This document shows, piece by piece, positions 25,329-34,569 of a stretch of 47,220 nucleotides of DNA. Under the pieces are notes generated by a model. It did no database searches and was not told the origin of the DNA. It saw only the letters and a list, made by a program, of their open reading frames with translations. The stretch is taken from the NCBI GenBank assembly GCA_017443515.1, contig JAFRXM010000063.1, positions 1 to 47,220 of the forward strand. Reading direction: 5' to 3'. The DNA comes from Bacillota bacterium (GTDB taxonomy: Bacteria; Bacillota; Clostridia; Peptostreptococcales; Anaerovoracaceae). The stretch's first letter is position 1. Each line of letters opens with the position of its first letter. The position numbers were made by a program, and so were the translations under genes.

Positions 25329-27215
25329 TTATTTTATGAGGCCTGTCTTGTACGCTTCCAGCAGCAGCTTGAGGTTTTCTATCTCTTTCTGCCTTACGCG
25401 GCCTTCGTCTGTGTCTTTGTTGCGTATGCGGTTGGCGGCCGGCTCGTTCTTTACGGGCCTGGTCTCGATATCCAGTTCCTCCGCAACAGCCCTCTCCTTT
25501 GAGGTGAACGGCTGGTGCGCCGACAGCAGGAAGCCGTTGGAGTTCTGTACCAGAGTGTACCCGGCTATGCCTGTGGTCTTCTGGTAGGCCTTCGCGAAGC
25601 CTCCGTCTATGACTATAAGCCTTCCGCCCGCGTGGATAGGACTGCTGCCTTTTTTTACGGGCATGTGGCCGTTGATTATGATCCCGTTCTCCTTGTCGGC
25701 GCCGAACTCCTCCAGGATCTTCTCGATGATATCCGGCCTGTCGTAGAGACTGTAATACGGGTTCTTTTTCTCCACGTGCGTTTCCGGATCGTCCACGAAC
25801 AGGCGCTCGAAGGTAGTGATGCGCTCTTTGCCGAACATCGGGCTCTTAAAGCCGCACCACAGGTACCAGAACAGGTCTATGCCGCGCTGCTTGTCGCGTC
25901 CGCCCTTGCCGAAGTAGCCCGTGCGTATGAGCCTTTCAGCGTAGTCGAACCACTCTTTTCCGCACTTGTATCCGTCCTCAGTGTTGATCGGGTCGAACTC
26001 GCCCTCCGGGGTGAGCGGAATGCAGCCGTGGAACATCAGGTTGCCGTTGTACACCTTGTAGAAGCTGCCCTTGTTGAACAGGTAGCGGACGTGCTCCTGA
26101 AGGATCTTACTCTCCGCGAACTCCTTTTCGAGGCTCTGCATGACCCTTTCCTCCTCGTCGGTGAGCCTGTACGGATCGTCCGGGTCTATGGTCGGAAAAT
26201 AGTCGGTGTTGAGCTTGTACTCCTTGCCGTTGATCTTTACGGTGCCCTTCTTGAAGTCTATCGTGTGCAGCAGAAGCAGGGAATCCATCTCGTAGTTCTT
26301 GTGCTTCTGGATCAGCTGGCCTTCAAGCTTGAACTGCATGATGGCAGAAGCTCTGGTCATGGGCCTTTCGATCTTGCCATAGTACTTAAGAGCGAATGTC
26401 TCGAGCTTTCTTAATGAGATGCCGTATGCGACCTCGAGCGTGTGGATGTTGTCGTACTTGGTGCAGTTGCGCACCACGTTGGTGATGCAGGCGCGGTTTC
26501 CCGCGGCGGCACCCATCCACAGGATGTCGTGATTGCCCCACTGTATGTCTACGTTGTTGTACTTCATCAGCTCTTCTATGACTTTCTCCCCGGCGGGGCC
26601 TCTGTCGTAGACGTCGCCTATTATGTGGAGCCTGAAGACCGAGATGTAGGAGATAAGGTGCGCCAGGGTGCATATGAGCTCTTCCGCGCAGCCTGTTTCT
26701 ATGATCGAGTTGATGATGTATTCTTTGTGGCTTACGCTTCCGTAGGAGTCCTCGGCGGGATTGCTGTATAAAAGCTCTTCGACGATGTATGTAAACTTGC
26801 CCGGGATGCGCTTTCTGACGTAGGATCTGGTGAACTTGAAGGTGGATACAGCAAGAAGCTTTATGAGCCGGAACAGCGTAGTGCGGTAGAAGTCGTTCCT
26901 GTCCTTCATGCCCTCGAGCAGTATCTCGAGCTTTTCTTCGGGGTAGTAGACTATGGTGGCAAGAGTGCGGCGGTCGTCCTCGTCGAGCTCTGTAAAGACC
27001 TCGTCTATACGGCGCTTTATGGTACCGGACGCGTTGCGCAGGATGTGCGAGAAGGCCTCGTACTCCGCGTGGATATCGCTCATGAAGTAGTCCGTGCCCT
27101 TGGGCAGGTTCTGTATGGACAGCAGATTGATTATCTCCGCGGCCGTTTCGTCTTCCGACTTGTACGTCTTTGCCAGAAGCTTCAGATACTCCATTTTACT
27201 CTCGCTGATAGCCAT
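25329..27215 (-). CDS. fbp: Fructose-1,6-bisphosphatase, class III
   Basis: This gluconeogenic enzyme removes the C1 phosphate of fructose-1,6-bisphosphate. The 628-residue product belongs to the class III type found in Firmicutes, with a metallophosphatase core: FMSDIHAEYEAF, GDVYDRGPAGEKVIE and WGNHDILWMGAAAG supply the metal ligands, and late in the chain comes GHMPVKKGSSPI. The start is ATG 27215 behind AAAGGAGG; the open frame continues 39 codons further but runs through the promoter region. A TATAAT -10 lies at 27247-27252. It is divergent from the AroA-like gene, 119 bases away. Confidence 0.95.
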   Translation of the reverse strand: MAISESKMEYLKLLAKTYKSEDETAAEIINLLSIQNLPKGTDYFMSDIHAEYEAFSHILRNASGTIKRRIDEVFTELDEDDRRTLATIVYYPEEKLEILLEGMKDRNDFYRTTLFRLIKLLAVSTFKFTRSYVRKRIPGKFTYIVEELLYSNPAEDSYGSVSHKEYIINSIIETGCAEELICTLAHLISYISVFRLHIIGDVYDRGPAGEKVIEELMKYNNVDIQWGNHDILWMGAAAGNRACITNVVRNCTKYDNIHTLEVAYGISLRKLETFALKYYGKIERPMTRASAIMQFKLEGQLIQKHKNYEMDSLLLLHTIDFKKGTVKINGKEYKLNTDYFPTIDPDDPYRLTDEEERVMQSLEKEFAESKILQEHVRYLFNKGSFYKVYNGNLMFHGCIPLTPEGEFDPINTEDGYKCGKEWFDYAERLIRTGYFGKGGRDKQRGIDLFWYLWCGFKSPMFGKERITTFERLFVDDPETHVEKKNPYYSLYDRPDIIEKILEEFGADKENGIIINGHMPVKKGSSPIHAGGRLIVIDGGFAKAYQKTTGIAGYTLVQNSNGFLLSAHQPFTSKERAVAEELDIETRPVKNEPAANRIRNKDTDEGRVRQKEIENLKLLLEAYKTGLIK

Positions 27216-27299
27216 AGAGACCTCCTTTACTGACCATACTATGAACATTATATCATAAGTGCGCAAAGTTTGGCACAGTCTGTGTAATATATTTCGTAT

Positions 27300-27328
27300 T
27301 TGTCTTTCACGGATTTTCATAGTATAAT
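27300..27328 (+). promoter_or_regulatory. Promoter of the AroA-like/MoxR/VWA module
   Basis: TTGTCT (27300-27305), a 17-base spacer and a perfect TATAAT (27323-27328). The expected start point, 7 bases after the -10, falls on or beside the A of the ATG at 27335. Confidence 0.75.
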
Positions 27329-27334
27329 GCACTC

Positions 27335-28588
27335 ATGATAAAGATATACCCGTCGACATTCAACGGCACGCTCAAAGCCCCGGCCGCTGTGGCTCATGCC
27401 CAGAGGCTGCTTTTCATGGCTTCAGTGCCTGCCGGAAATACGATAATACAGAACGTACCGGACTGCAGCCAGATAGACGCCGCCATCTCCTGTATAAAAG
27501 GCTTCGGATGCACCGTCGTAAGGAACGACGACGGCGTCCTTGTCGTGCCCTTCCACAAGAACGATCCGGTAAAGACGGTCTACCTCGATTTTGAGCACAG
27601 CTCCACAACAGCAAGGCTTGCCATCACCATGGCAGCGGCTTTTGGCATCAAGGCCGAGTGCACGGCGTCTTCTGATATCGCAAGGCATTCCAACTTCTCG
27701 CTCATAAGCCGCATGGCCTTAAGAGGCGTGCGCTTTACCGGCTTTACCCTGCCCTTTACCATGCAGGGAAGGCTCGACCCCGGCGAGTACGTGTTCGAAG
27801 GCAACGAGGGCTCGCAGTTCATAAGCTCGCTTCTTATGTCGCTGCCGCTGCTTTCGGCGGACAGCACGATAAAGCTCAGCTCGCCCCTGGTGGATCCGTC
27901 TTTTGTGGATCTTACGATAGAGTCCCTCAAAAAGTTCGGCATACGCATAGAAAAGACCGACTACGGCTACTTCGTCCCGGGCAGGCAGTACTACGACTCC
28001 CCGGGCCTTATAGACGTGGAGAACGACTGGGGCCTGGCAGCGCTTTGGATAGCTGCCGGAGCCGCCTGCGGAGAAGGCCGCGGGATAGTTACAGTAACTG
28101 ACCTTCCGGACGTATCGCCCCAGCTCTACAGGAACGTCACCAGGGAGCTTCCGCTGATAACCCAGGACTTTACCGAGCTGGATTTCGACGCTTCGGACTG
28201 CCCCAGCCTTGCGACCTTCTACGCCGCGATGGCAGCGGTAAGAGGCGCAACAGTTACGATAACAGGCGTGCCGCAGCTCAAAAACAAGGAGACGGACCGC
28301 ATGAGGGTCATGAAGGGCATTTGCGAAGCCCTGGGCCAGAAAGCAGAGCTCCTGGATGACGGCCTTAAGATAATCGGCACCGGAAAGCCCGAATACAGCG
28401 AGGATACGGTCATAGACTGCGCAGGAGACCCCTGGATATTCATGTCCATGGCTCTTGCCGCCGGAAAGCTCGCAAAGCCTATAGTGCTGAAAGACGAGCA
28501 CTGCGCCGAAAAACTCAACCGCGGCTTTTTGGACGACTTCAGAAGGCTCGGCGGAAAGTACGAAATAATACCTGACAGTCAGGACTGA
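27335..28588 (+). CDS. AroA (EPSP synthase)-like protein with lost catalytic residues
   Basis: The 417-residue protein aligns along its whole length with EPSP synthase, which joins shikimate-3-phosphate and PEP. Retained: Arg24, SQ at 160-161, KETDR at 318-322 and Lys393. Lost at positions essential in the E. coli enzyme: the SKS motif is AVA (Lys22 to Val19), Arg124 becomes His118, Asp313 becomes Ser291, and the DHR motif is DPW (Arg386 to Trp367). The fold should be intact but normal catalysis is unlikely. There is no Shine-Dalgarno sequence, and the promoter places the transcript start on the ATG. Four bases separate it from a MoxR ATPase gene, and no other shikimate gene is present. A different substrate or a binding role is more likely than aromatic synthesis. 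Confidence 0.85.
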   Translation: MIKIYPSTFNGTLKAPAAVAHAQRLLFMASVPAGNTIIQNVPDCSQIDAAISCIKGFGCTVVRNDDGVLVVPFHKNDPVKTVYLDFEHSSTTARLAITMAAAFGIKAECTASSDIARHSNFSLISRMALRGVRFTGFTLPFTMQGRLDPGEYVFEGNEGSQFISSLLMSLPLLSADSTIKLSSPLVDPSFVDLTIESLKKFGIRIEKTDYGYFVPGRQYYDSPGLIDVENDWGLAALWIAAGAACGEGRGIVTVTDLPDVSPQLYRNVTRELPLITQDFTELDFDASDCPSLATFYAAMAAVRGATVTITGVPQLKNKETDRMRVMKGICEALGQKAELLDDGLKIIGTGKPEYSEDTVIDCAGDPWIFMSMALAAGKLAKPIVLKDEHCAEKLNRGFLDDFRRLGGKYEIIPDSQD

Positions 28589-28592
28589 ACAA

Positions 28593-29540
28593 ATGACAGC
28601 GGAAACACTCAAAAAAAAGCTGGACGAGACCGGCTACATATACGACGATACGCTCATCACCACCCTTCTTGTGGCCTTAAAGCTCGGACGCCCTCTTCTT
28701 ATCGAAGGCGCCGCCGGAGTCGGAAAGACGGAGGTAGCAAAAGTCATGGCCTACGCCCTTGGAAGGGAGCTTGTACGCCTGCAGTGCTACGAAGGCCTGG
28801 ACGAGAGCAAGGCCATTTACGAATGGAACTACCAGAAGCAGCTGCTCTCCATACAGGTAGGCATGGGCGGCAAGGCCGAAAAAGACGGCGCGGATACAGC
28901 CGAGCTCACAAGATCACTGTTCTCCGAGGACTACCTTCTGGAAAGGCCTCTTCTTAAGTCCATACGCTCCGAAAAGCCCGTGGTGCTTCTTATTGACGAG
29001 ATAGACAAGGCCGACGAAGAGTTCGAAGCCTTCCTTTTGGAGCTTTTGTCTGAACTTCAGGTATCCATACCGGAGATAGGCACGATAAAGGCAAGATCCG
29101 TGCCCTTCGTGGTGCTCACCTCCAACCGCGCAAGGCCCCTTTCCGAAGCCTTAAGAAGGCGCTGCGCATACCTCTACATCAAATACCCCGACATCGAAAA
29201 AGAAGTCGCTATCATAAAGGCCAAGATGCCAAACGCTGACGACAGGCTGGCGCTTGCCGTGGCTCAGGCCGTGCACGATCTTCGTGAAAACGAGAACATA
29301 CTCAAAAAGCCTTCCATAGCGGAGACCCTCGACTGGGTAGCCGCCCTGGAAGCTCTGGGCGAGCCGGATCTTACCCCGGAAGTGCTGCAGAAGACTGCGG
29401 GCTTCATACTCAAGAACGAAGAGGACATCGCAGAGCTGGGCACAGCGGCCGGCTCCTGCGGGTGCACGGAGCATTCTGACGGCACTGTCTGCGAAGGCCA
29501 CGGAGCGCCTGGTCACCACTGCGGGCACCATCACCACTGA
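28593..29540 (+). CDS. MoxR-family AAA+ ATPase with a His/Cys-rich tail (CoxD-like)
   Basis: The 315-residue AAA+ ATPase has Walker A GAAGVGKT (39-46), Walker B LLIDEID (132-138), sensor-1 VVLTSNRARP and arginine finger region ALRRRC. MoxR proteins remodel partner proteins, often to insert metals or cofactors, and work with VWA proteins such as the one encoded next. The unusual part is the last 33 residues: four Cys (289, 291, 300, 310) and eight His, ending GHHCGHHHH. That tail follows a complete ATPase lid domain and looks like a soft-metal binding or metal-delivery extension. The gene sits 4 bases after the AroA-like gene and 8 before the VWA gene. Confidence 0.9.
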   Translation: MTAETLKKKLDETGYIYDDTLITTLLVALKLGRPLLIEGAAGVGKTEVAKVMAYALGRELVRLQCYEGLDESKAIYEWNYQKQLLSIQVGMGGKAEKDGADTAELTRSLFSEDYLLERPLLKSIRSEKPVVLLIDEIDKADEEFEAFLLELLSELQVSIPEIGTIKARSVPFVVLTSNRARPLSEALRRRCAYLYIKYPDIEKEVAIIKAKMPNADDRLALAVAQAVHDLRENENILKKPSIAETLDWVAALEALGEPDLTPEVLQKTAGFILKNEEDIAELGTAAGSCGCTEHSDGTVCEGHGAPGHHCGHHHH

Positions 29541-29548
29541 ACCCCGCC

Positions 29549-30826
29549 ATGGACAACAGCATCTACCTCTCCAAAATAGCAGAATTTATACGCCTCCTCT
29601 CTGAGGAGGGTTTTTCTGTTGGGACAAAAGAAGCCGAGGACGCCTGCAAAGTCCTGGAGATGACCGGTTTTGAGGACAGGGAGACCGTACGCGCGGCTCT
29701 TAAGGCCATATGCGCAAAGTCCCAGGCGGAGCTTTCAGTCTTCGACAGGACCTTCGACCACTTCTTCGTAAGCGCGGAGCAAAAGCTCGCGAACCTGAAA
29801 AAGGCCTTAAAAGAGCAGCAGGAGCTAGAGGAGCGCCGCCGCCAGGCCGAGGAAGAGCTCGCCCGCGACAGGCAGTTCCTGCACCCCGACGACGAGATGA
29901 TAGGCGGCTATGCGGAGCTTCCCGAAGAAGAAAAAGAGCGCCTAAGAAAGCTCCTCGGAAAGTTCAGGGACAACGCAGAGCGCAATCCCAAGCTATACGA
30001 GGGTTTTATACGCTCTGTATTCATGAGGTCCATCATGGAGCAGCAGCTTATGATGGAGGATTCGGAGCTGGGCGTTCAGGAACTGGACCCCGAGATAGGC
30101 CTTCTTTTCCGCGACATCTCGCAGATAAACGACTCCGAGATGCCCCGCGCCGTTGCCATGATCCAGAGAGTCACCCGCCAGATAAACGGCGAGCTTTCGG
30201 CTAAGAAAAAGGCCTCCGCGGCAAGCAAGGGTGCCCTGGATTTCAAGCGCACCATAAGAAAAGGCCTTGAGACGGGCGGAAGCTTCATGCGCCTTAAATA
30301 CAAGCGCCGCAGGTCAAAACGCCGCAGGCTCGTTCTGCTCTGCGACGTTTCGGGTTCAATGATACAGTTTTCGGAGTTCGCGCTGCGCTTTATAAAGGCT
30401 ATGTCGGACGTTTCGGAAAGCAGCCAGACCTTCCTCTTTTCGGAGGACATGGTGGAGGTGGATCCCTTCGCCCTGCAGGATATGGACCAGTTCGTAAGCT
30501 ACGTAAGAAAGACCGGTCTTTACGGCAAGGGAACGGATCTTGGCACCGCCCTGGAAAAGCTCTGCGCCGCAAAGCCCGCCGTCCTTGGGCCTCAGACCAC
30601 CCTTTTGATAGTCTCCGACGCCAAGACCGTAAAGCTCGATTCCGCCCAGCAGAGCCTTCTGCGCGCCAACCAGCTGGCCGGGGACGTGGTATGGCTCAAC
30701 CCCATCCCGCAGCGCAAGTGGAGCCGCCTCAAAAGCGTCCAGACCATGTCGCTTCTGTGCCGCATGGTGCCCTGCAGCACCCTTTCCGAGCTTGCCAGGG
30801 AGTGCAGAAAGCTGGCGCTGGGTTAG
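29549..30826 (+). CDS. VWA-domain protein, CoxE-like
   Basis: The 425-residue soluble protein has an alpha-helical N-terminal half with a charged coiled coil near residues 90-120 (QQELEERRRQAEEEL). The C-terminal von Willebrand A domain has a complete metal-ion-dependent adhesion site: DVSGS near 265-269, the TDLG threonine near 332 and the SDAKT aspartate near 353. In carbon monoxide dehydrogenase gene clusters CoxD (MoxR) and CoxE (VWA) jointly mature the metal centre; this pair has the same order. No Mo-hydroxylase gene is in the window, so the client is unknown. The stop codon overlaps that of the opposing anti-sigma gene. Confidence 0.88.
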   Translation: MDNSIYLSKIAEFIRLLSEEGFSVGTKEAEDACKVLEMTGFEDRETVRAALKAICAKSQAELSVFDRTFDHFFVSAEQKLANLKKALKEQQELEERRRQAEEELARDRQFLHPDDEMIGGYAELPEEEKERLRKLLGKFRDNAERNPKLYEGFIRSVFMRSIMEQQLMMEDSELGVQELDPEIGLLFRDISQINDSEMPRAVAMIQRVTRQINGELSAKKKASAASKGALDFKRTIRKGLETGGSFMRLKYKRRRSKRRRLVLLCDVSGSMIQFSEFALRFIKAMSDVSESSQTFLFSEDMVEVDPFALQDMDQFVSYVRKTGLYGKGTDLGTALEKLCAAKPAVLGPQTTLLIVSDAKTVKLDSAQQSLLRANQLAGDVVWLNPIPQRKWSRLKSVQTMSLLCRMVPCSTLSELARECRKLALG

Positions 30827-31764
30827 AAGTGTTCCGCCCAGTTTTTAAAGATCTGATCAGCTTCTTCTTTATCTTCCCATTCGCACGAAATACTGCTTGA
30901 ATACTGCACGTTGTTTTTTACCACGAGACCGGTGATGCTGTACTTTTCGGCTGACCCATCGCTTGCATATGCTTTCGCGCCGTTATATCCGTGAGCATTT
31001 GTAAAGGTTTCTACAGTCACAGAACCATCATCGGGAAACCCGCCCATGCCCATGTAGCATATCGCTCCCTTTTTAGGCATTACATAGACAAGGCTGCAGT
31101 CTGTCCAGAGCTCGACGCTGATCTTTTCGTCGGGGCTTTTTATTTCATACATACAGTCATAGATGTCCATCCCGCTGACCCCTTTTTCTCTGAGAGTATC
31201 TGCAAGTCCGTAAACATATACAGTACACTTTTCATAAGGGAAGTACTGGATCTCGTAGTTTTTCAGGCCGATGTAATCCAGCGCCTTCTGCTGATCGTCA
31301 AATATCTTGCCCTTCAGTACTTCACAGTGATTTTCATCTGTGCGGCCCATGCCGTCTTCGTCCAGTTTTACCCAGTCTGCAGTTGTGCCCTCGATCTCCA
31401 TAGTTTTTTGTATGAGCGCTTCAAGATCAGTCCTCAGCGCGCCGCGCACTTCGCTCTGACTTATGCTAGGCACCTGTACATCAATGTCGATAAAATCGAC
31501 TTCTACCCCGTCTACGGTCATTGTACGGTTCTTCACCTCGGCTTCTGCCGACCTGTATATGCTGAACGGAGCAGTCAGTATGCCTGTTGCATAAGCCACA
31601 GCCCCGCATACAAGCACCACCGATGCTGCAACTACAGCTGCCCTGAACCCTCTGCTGCGTCTTCGGGTCCTGTTTGCCGGAGCGCTGTCTATACCGGGGA
31701 CAGACTCGGCTATGAGCACGTCATCCGCGTCGCTTAAGGCGCTTAATATCTTTTCGTTTATCAT
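30823..31764 (-). CDS. Probable anti-sigma factor, single-span membrane protein
   Basis: The 313-residue protein has a cytoplasmic N-terminus of about 40 residues with a basic RTRRRSRG stop signal, one membrane segment (about residues 42-64), and a beta-rich outer domain. The ATG overlaps the stop of the ECF sigma gene (ATGA), the usual arrangement of sigma and its membrane anti-sigma. The N-terminal segment (ILSALSDADDVLIAES) resembles those paired with sigma factors in Clostridia. The signal sensed by the outer domain is unknown. No zinc-binding HxxxCxxC motif is present. Confidence 0.7.
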   Translation of the reverse strand: MINEKILSALSDADDVLIAESVPGIDSAPANRTRRRSRGFRAAVVAASVVLVCGAVAYATGILTAPFSIYRSAEAEVKNRTMTVDGVEVDFIDIDVQVPSISQSEVRGALRTDLEALIQKTMEIEGTTADWVKLDEDGMGRTDENHCEVLKGKIFDDQQKALDYIGLKNYEIQYFPYEKCTVYVYGLADTLREKGVSGMDIYDCMYEIKSPDEKISVELWTDCSLVYVMPKKGAICYMGMGGFPDDGSVTVETFTNAHGYNGAKAYASDGSAEKYSITGLVVKNNVQYSSSISCEWEDKEEADQIFKNWAEHF

Positions 31765-32321
31765 GATTCAAACCCCTCTTTCTCAAGCTGTGTTTTAAGT
31801 GTTTTGCGGCAGCGGTGGAGTATCACCCGTACGTTGCTTTCGGAAAGCCGCAGGTCCTCCGCGATCTCACGGACGCTCATGAAGTGCCAGTAGCGCTTCA
31901 TGAAGACAAGGCGATCCTTTTCATTAAGCCCGGAAAGAAAGCTCCCGATCAGTGCCGAAAAGTCCAGGCGCTCCGCGACACTTTCCGCAAGGTCGTTACC
32001 ATCGGAAAGATCCGCAAGCTCGTCCAGTGCTTCCGCCACCCTTCCGCCTCCGCGTTTTTCGGCGCTCTGTGCCCGCCACTTATCCAAAGCCAGGTTTCTT
32101 ACGAGCTTTCCGAGGAACGTCTGCAGCATCTGCGGCTTTGCGGGCGGTATAGCGTTCCACGCGGCAAGAAGAGCGTCGTTTACGCACTCGGCCGCATCTT
32201 CGCCGCTTTGCAGGATATTGTCTGCCACCGTATTCAGGTATCTGCCGTATTTAGTTTGCGTCTCCGCCAGAGCGCTTTCGCTGCGCTGCCAGTAGAGTTC
32301 TACTATCTTTTCGTCTTCCAT
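31761..32321 (-). CDS. ECF-type RNA polymerase sigma factor
   Basis: The 186-residue sigma-70 family protein has region 2 (AECVNDALLAAWNAIPP, then FLGKLVRNLALDKWR) and a region 4 helix-turn-helix (MSVREIAEDLRLSESNVRVILHR). ATG 32321 is chosen because the protein then begins at the usual MEDEKIVELYWQR; the open frame to 32504 covers its promoter and the upstream terminator. It is co-transcribed with the anti-sigma gene and probably drives its own promoter. Confidence 0.9.
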   Translation of the reverse strand: MEDEKIVELYWQRSESALAETQTKYGRYLNTVADNILQSGEDAAECVNDALLAAWNAIPPAKPQMLQTFLGKLVRNLALDKWRAQSAEKRGGGRVAEALDELADLSDGNDLAESVAERLDFSALIGSFLSGLNEKDRLVFMKRYWHFMSVREIAEDLRLSESNVRVILHRCRKTLKTQLEKEGFES

Positions 32322-32358
32322 CTGATCTCTTCTGTGAAAAGGCCTTTCACTTAAGATA

Positions 32359-32385
32359 CACGAAAACAGCGAGGGGTTTGTTACA
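32359..32385 (-). promoter_or_regulatory. Candidate ECF-type autoregulatory promoter
   Basis: The minus strand has TGTAAC (32380-32385), a 17-base spacer and CGTG (32359-32362). This resembles the AAC/CGT pattern of ECF promoters and lies about 40 bases before the sigma start. No vegetative promoter is seen there. Confidence 0.5.
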
Positions 32386-32434
32386 ACGAGGAAATGATCG
32401 TGCCATTTCTTCTGTCGCAAAAGCATAGTAACAC

Positions 32435-32462
32435 AAAAGCGGATCCGATCGGACCCGCTTTT
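32435..32462 (-). terminator. Terminator after uraA
   Basis: A 12-bp stem with one G-T pair (AAAAGCGGGTCC against GGATCCGCTTTT) closes on a GATC loop. The A/T ends make it usable from both sides. Confidence 0.75.
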
Positions 32463-32479
32463 ATTATTCTCGAAAAACG

Positions 32480-32504
32480 GTGGAGAAGAACCGTCCCTCT
32501 CCAC
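32480..32504 (-). repeat. GGGACGGTTCT hairpin element, copy B
   Basis: GTGGAGA and TCTCCAC form a perfect 7-bp stem around the core GGGACGGTTCT. It begins five bases past the uraA stop codon. It differs from copy A (7702-7726) at one position in 25 and has the same orientation relative to the upstream gene. Confidence 0.75.
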
Positions 32505-32509
32505 GGGGA

Positions 32510-33859
32510 TCAGTACTTGCCGAGGGAGCCGGAGAGCTGGTCGTTGGGCTTTTCGGCGAATGTGGTATCCTTTCCGGGCAGGACCGCGTTGAGAACGAGT
32601 CCTACTATGGAAGCTACCGCAAGGCCGGAGAGGTGCACGGAACCGATCGCTATGGAGCCGGCTTCGCTGTAGCCGATGCCTATCGCAAGGCCAAGGATCA
32701 GGGCTGCTACGATGACGTTGCGGCTCTCCTGGAAGTTGGTCTTGTTCTCTACTACGTTGCGGATACCGACTGCGGAGATCATTCCGTAGAGTATAAGGGA
32801 TACGCCGCCGATGGTAGCGGACGGCATGGCCTTGATGACCGCAGCGAACTTCGGGCAGAAGCTGAGCACTATGGCGTAGATGGCCGCCAGCCTGATAACG
32901 AACGGATCGTAGACCTTGGTGAGGGCCAGGACGCCGGTGTTCTCGCCGTATGTAGTGTTTGCAGGAGCTCCGAACAGAGCCGCGATGGTGGTACCTACGC
33001 CGTCGCCGATGAGGGTCCTGTGCAGGCCCGGATCATCGATGAAGTTCTTGCCTACGGTAGAGCCGATAGCGGAGATGTCTCCTACGTGCTCCATCATGGT
33101 AGCTACGGCGATAGGAACGATGGTGATGATAGCGCTTACGATCAGGTTGCCGTCAACGCCGCCCTTAAAGAGCCCGAACACAGTGTTCTCCATGGCTACC
33201 GGAAGGCCTACCCACTTGGCTTCGGCTACCGGAGTCCAGTCCACGTTGCCGGTGACTGCGGCTACGACATAGGATGCCAGAACACCCAGGAGTATGGGGA
33301 TGATCTTGATCATGCCCTTGCCCCAGATGTTGCAGACTATTACTACGACTATGGCTACCAGAGCTATCCACCAGTTGTCGTCGCAGTTGTTGATAGCGGA
33401 CGGCGCGAGGTTGAGGCCTATGGCTATGATTATGGGGCCTGTGACAACAGGCGGGAAGAACTTCATGACTCTGTGGCTTCCTACCGCCTTGCAGATGAGC
33501 GCAAGGATGAGGTAGAGAAGTCCGGCGCAGGCAACGCCTACGCACGCGTAGGGCAGAAGCCTGGACAGTTCCGGATTCGGGGAACCGTCAGCAAGCTGGG
33601 TCGGCGCGATAGCTGCGTATCCGCCCAGGAACGCGAAGGAAGATCCAAGGAATACAGGGACCTTGCCGCCGGTGACCAGATGGCAGAACAGAGTGGCTAT
33701 ACCCGCGAAGAGCAGTGTTGCCGATACGCTCAGGCCAGTGATGATGGGGACGAGCACGGTGGCGCCGAACATGGCGAACAAATGCTGAAGTCCCAGTACC
33801 AGAGTCTTGCCTGTTCCAAGCTCTCTGGCGTTGTAGATAGCTCCGTTTTTCTCACTCAT
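32510..33859 (-). CDS. uraA: Uracil permease (NCS2 family)
   Basis: The 449-residue membrane transporter takes up uracil. It has about 14 hydrophobic stretches, the start [16 protein letters not shown], the [13 protein letters not shown] block and the signature [23 protein letters not shown] pattern of UraA/PyrP (about residue 285). AAGGAG precedes ATG 33859. It follows pyrR by 15 bases and is controlled by the same attenuator; upp in this window uses the imported uracil. Confidence 0.94.
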   Translation of the reverse strand: MSEKNGAIYNARELGTGKTLVLGLQHLFAMFGATVLVPIITGLSVSATLLFAGIATLFCHLVTGGKVPVFLGSSFAFLGGYAAIAPTQLADGSPNPELSRLLPYACVGVACAGLLYLILALICKAVGSHRVMKFFPPVVTGPIIIAIGLNLAPSAINNCDDNWWIALVAIVVVIVCNIWGKGMIKIIPILLGVLASYVVAAVTGNVDWTPVAEAKWVGLPVAMENTVFGLFKGGVDGNLIVSAIITIVPIAVATMMEHVGDISAIGSTVGKNFIDDPGLHRTLIGDGVGTTIAALFGAPANTTYGENTGVLALTKVYDPFVIRLAAIYAIVLSFCPKFAAVIKAMPSATIGGVSLILYGMISAVGIRNVVENKTNFQESRNVIVAALILGLAIGIGYSEAGSIAIGSVHLSGLAVASIVGLVLNAVLPGKDTTFAEKPNDQLSGSLGKY

Positions 33860-33874
33860 TTTTGATTTCTCCTT

Positions 33875-34516
<642 letters not shown>

Positions 34517-34540
34517 TTAAAGATATATTATTACGCCTTG

Positions 34541-34569
34541 ATTGTAGCACCAGGGGCGTTTTTAGTCAA
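34541..34569 (-). promoter_or_regulatory. Promoter of pyrR-uraA
   Basis: The minus strand has TTGACT (34564-34569), a 17-base spacer and TACAAT (34541-34546); the attenuator starts about 20 bases after the expected start point. Confidence 0.85.

Noticed and set aside
32480-33865. 461-codon plus-strand frame opposite uraA
   Set aside because: It is antisense to a clear transporter gene, rich in Asp, Tyr and Gly without any domain, and has no ribosome binding site.
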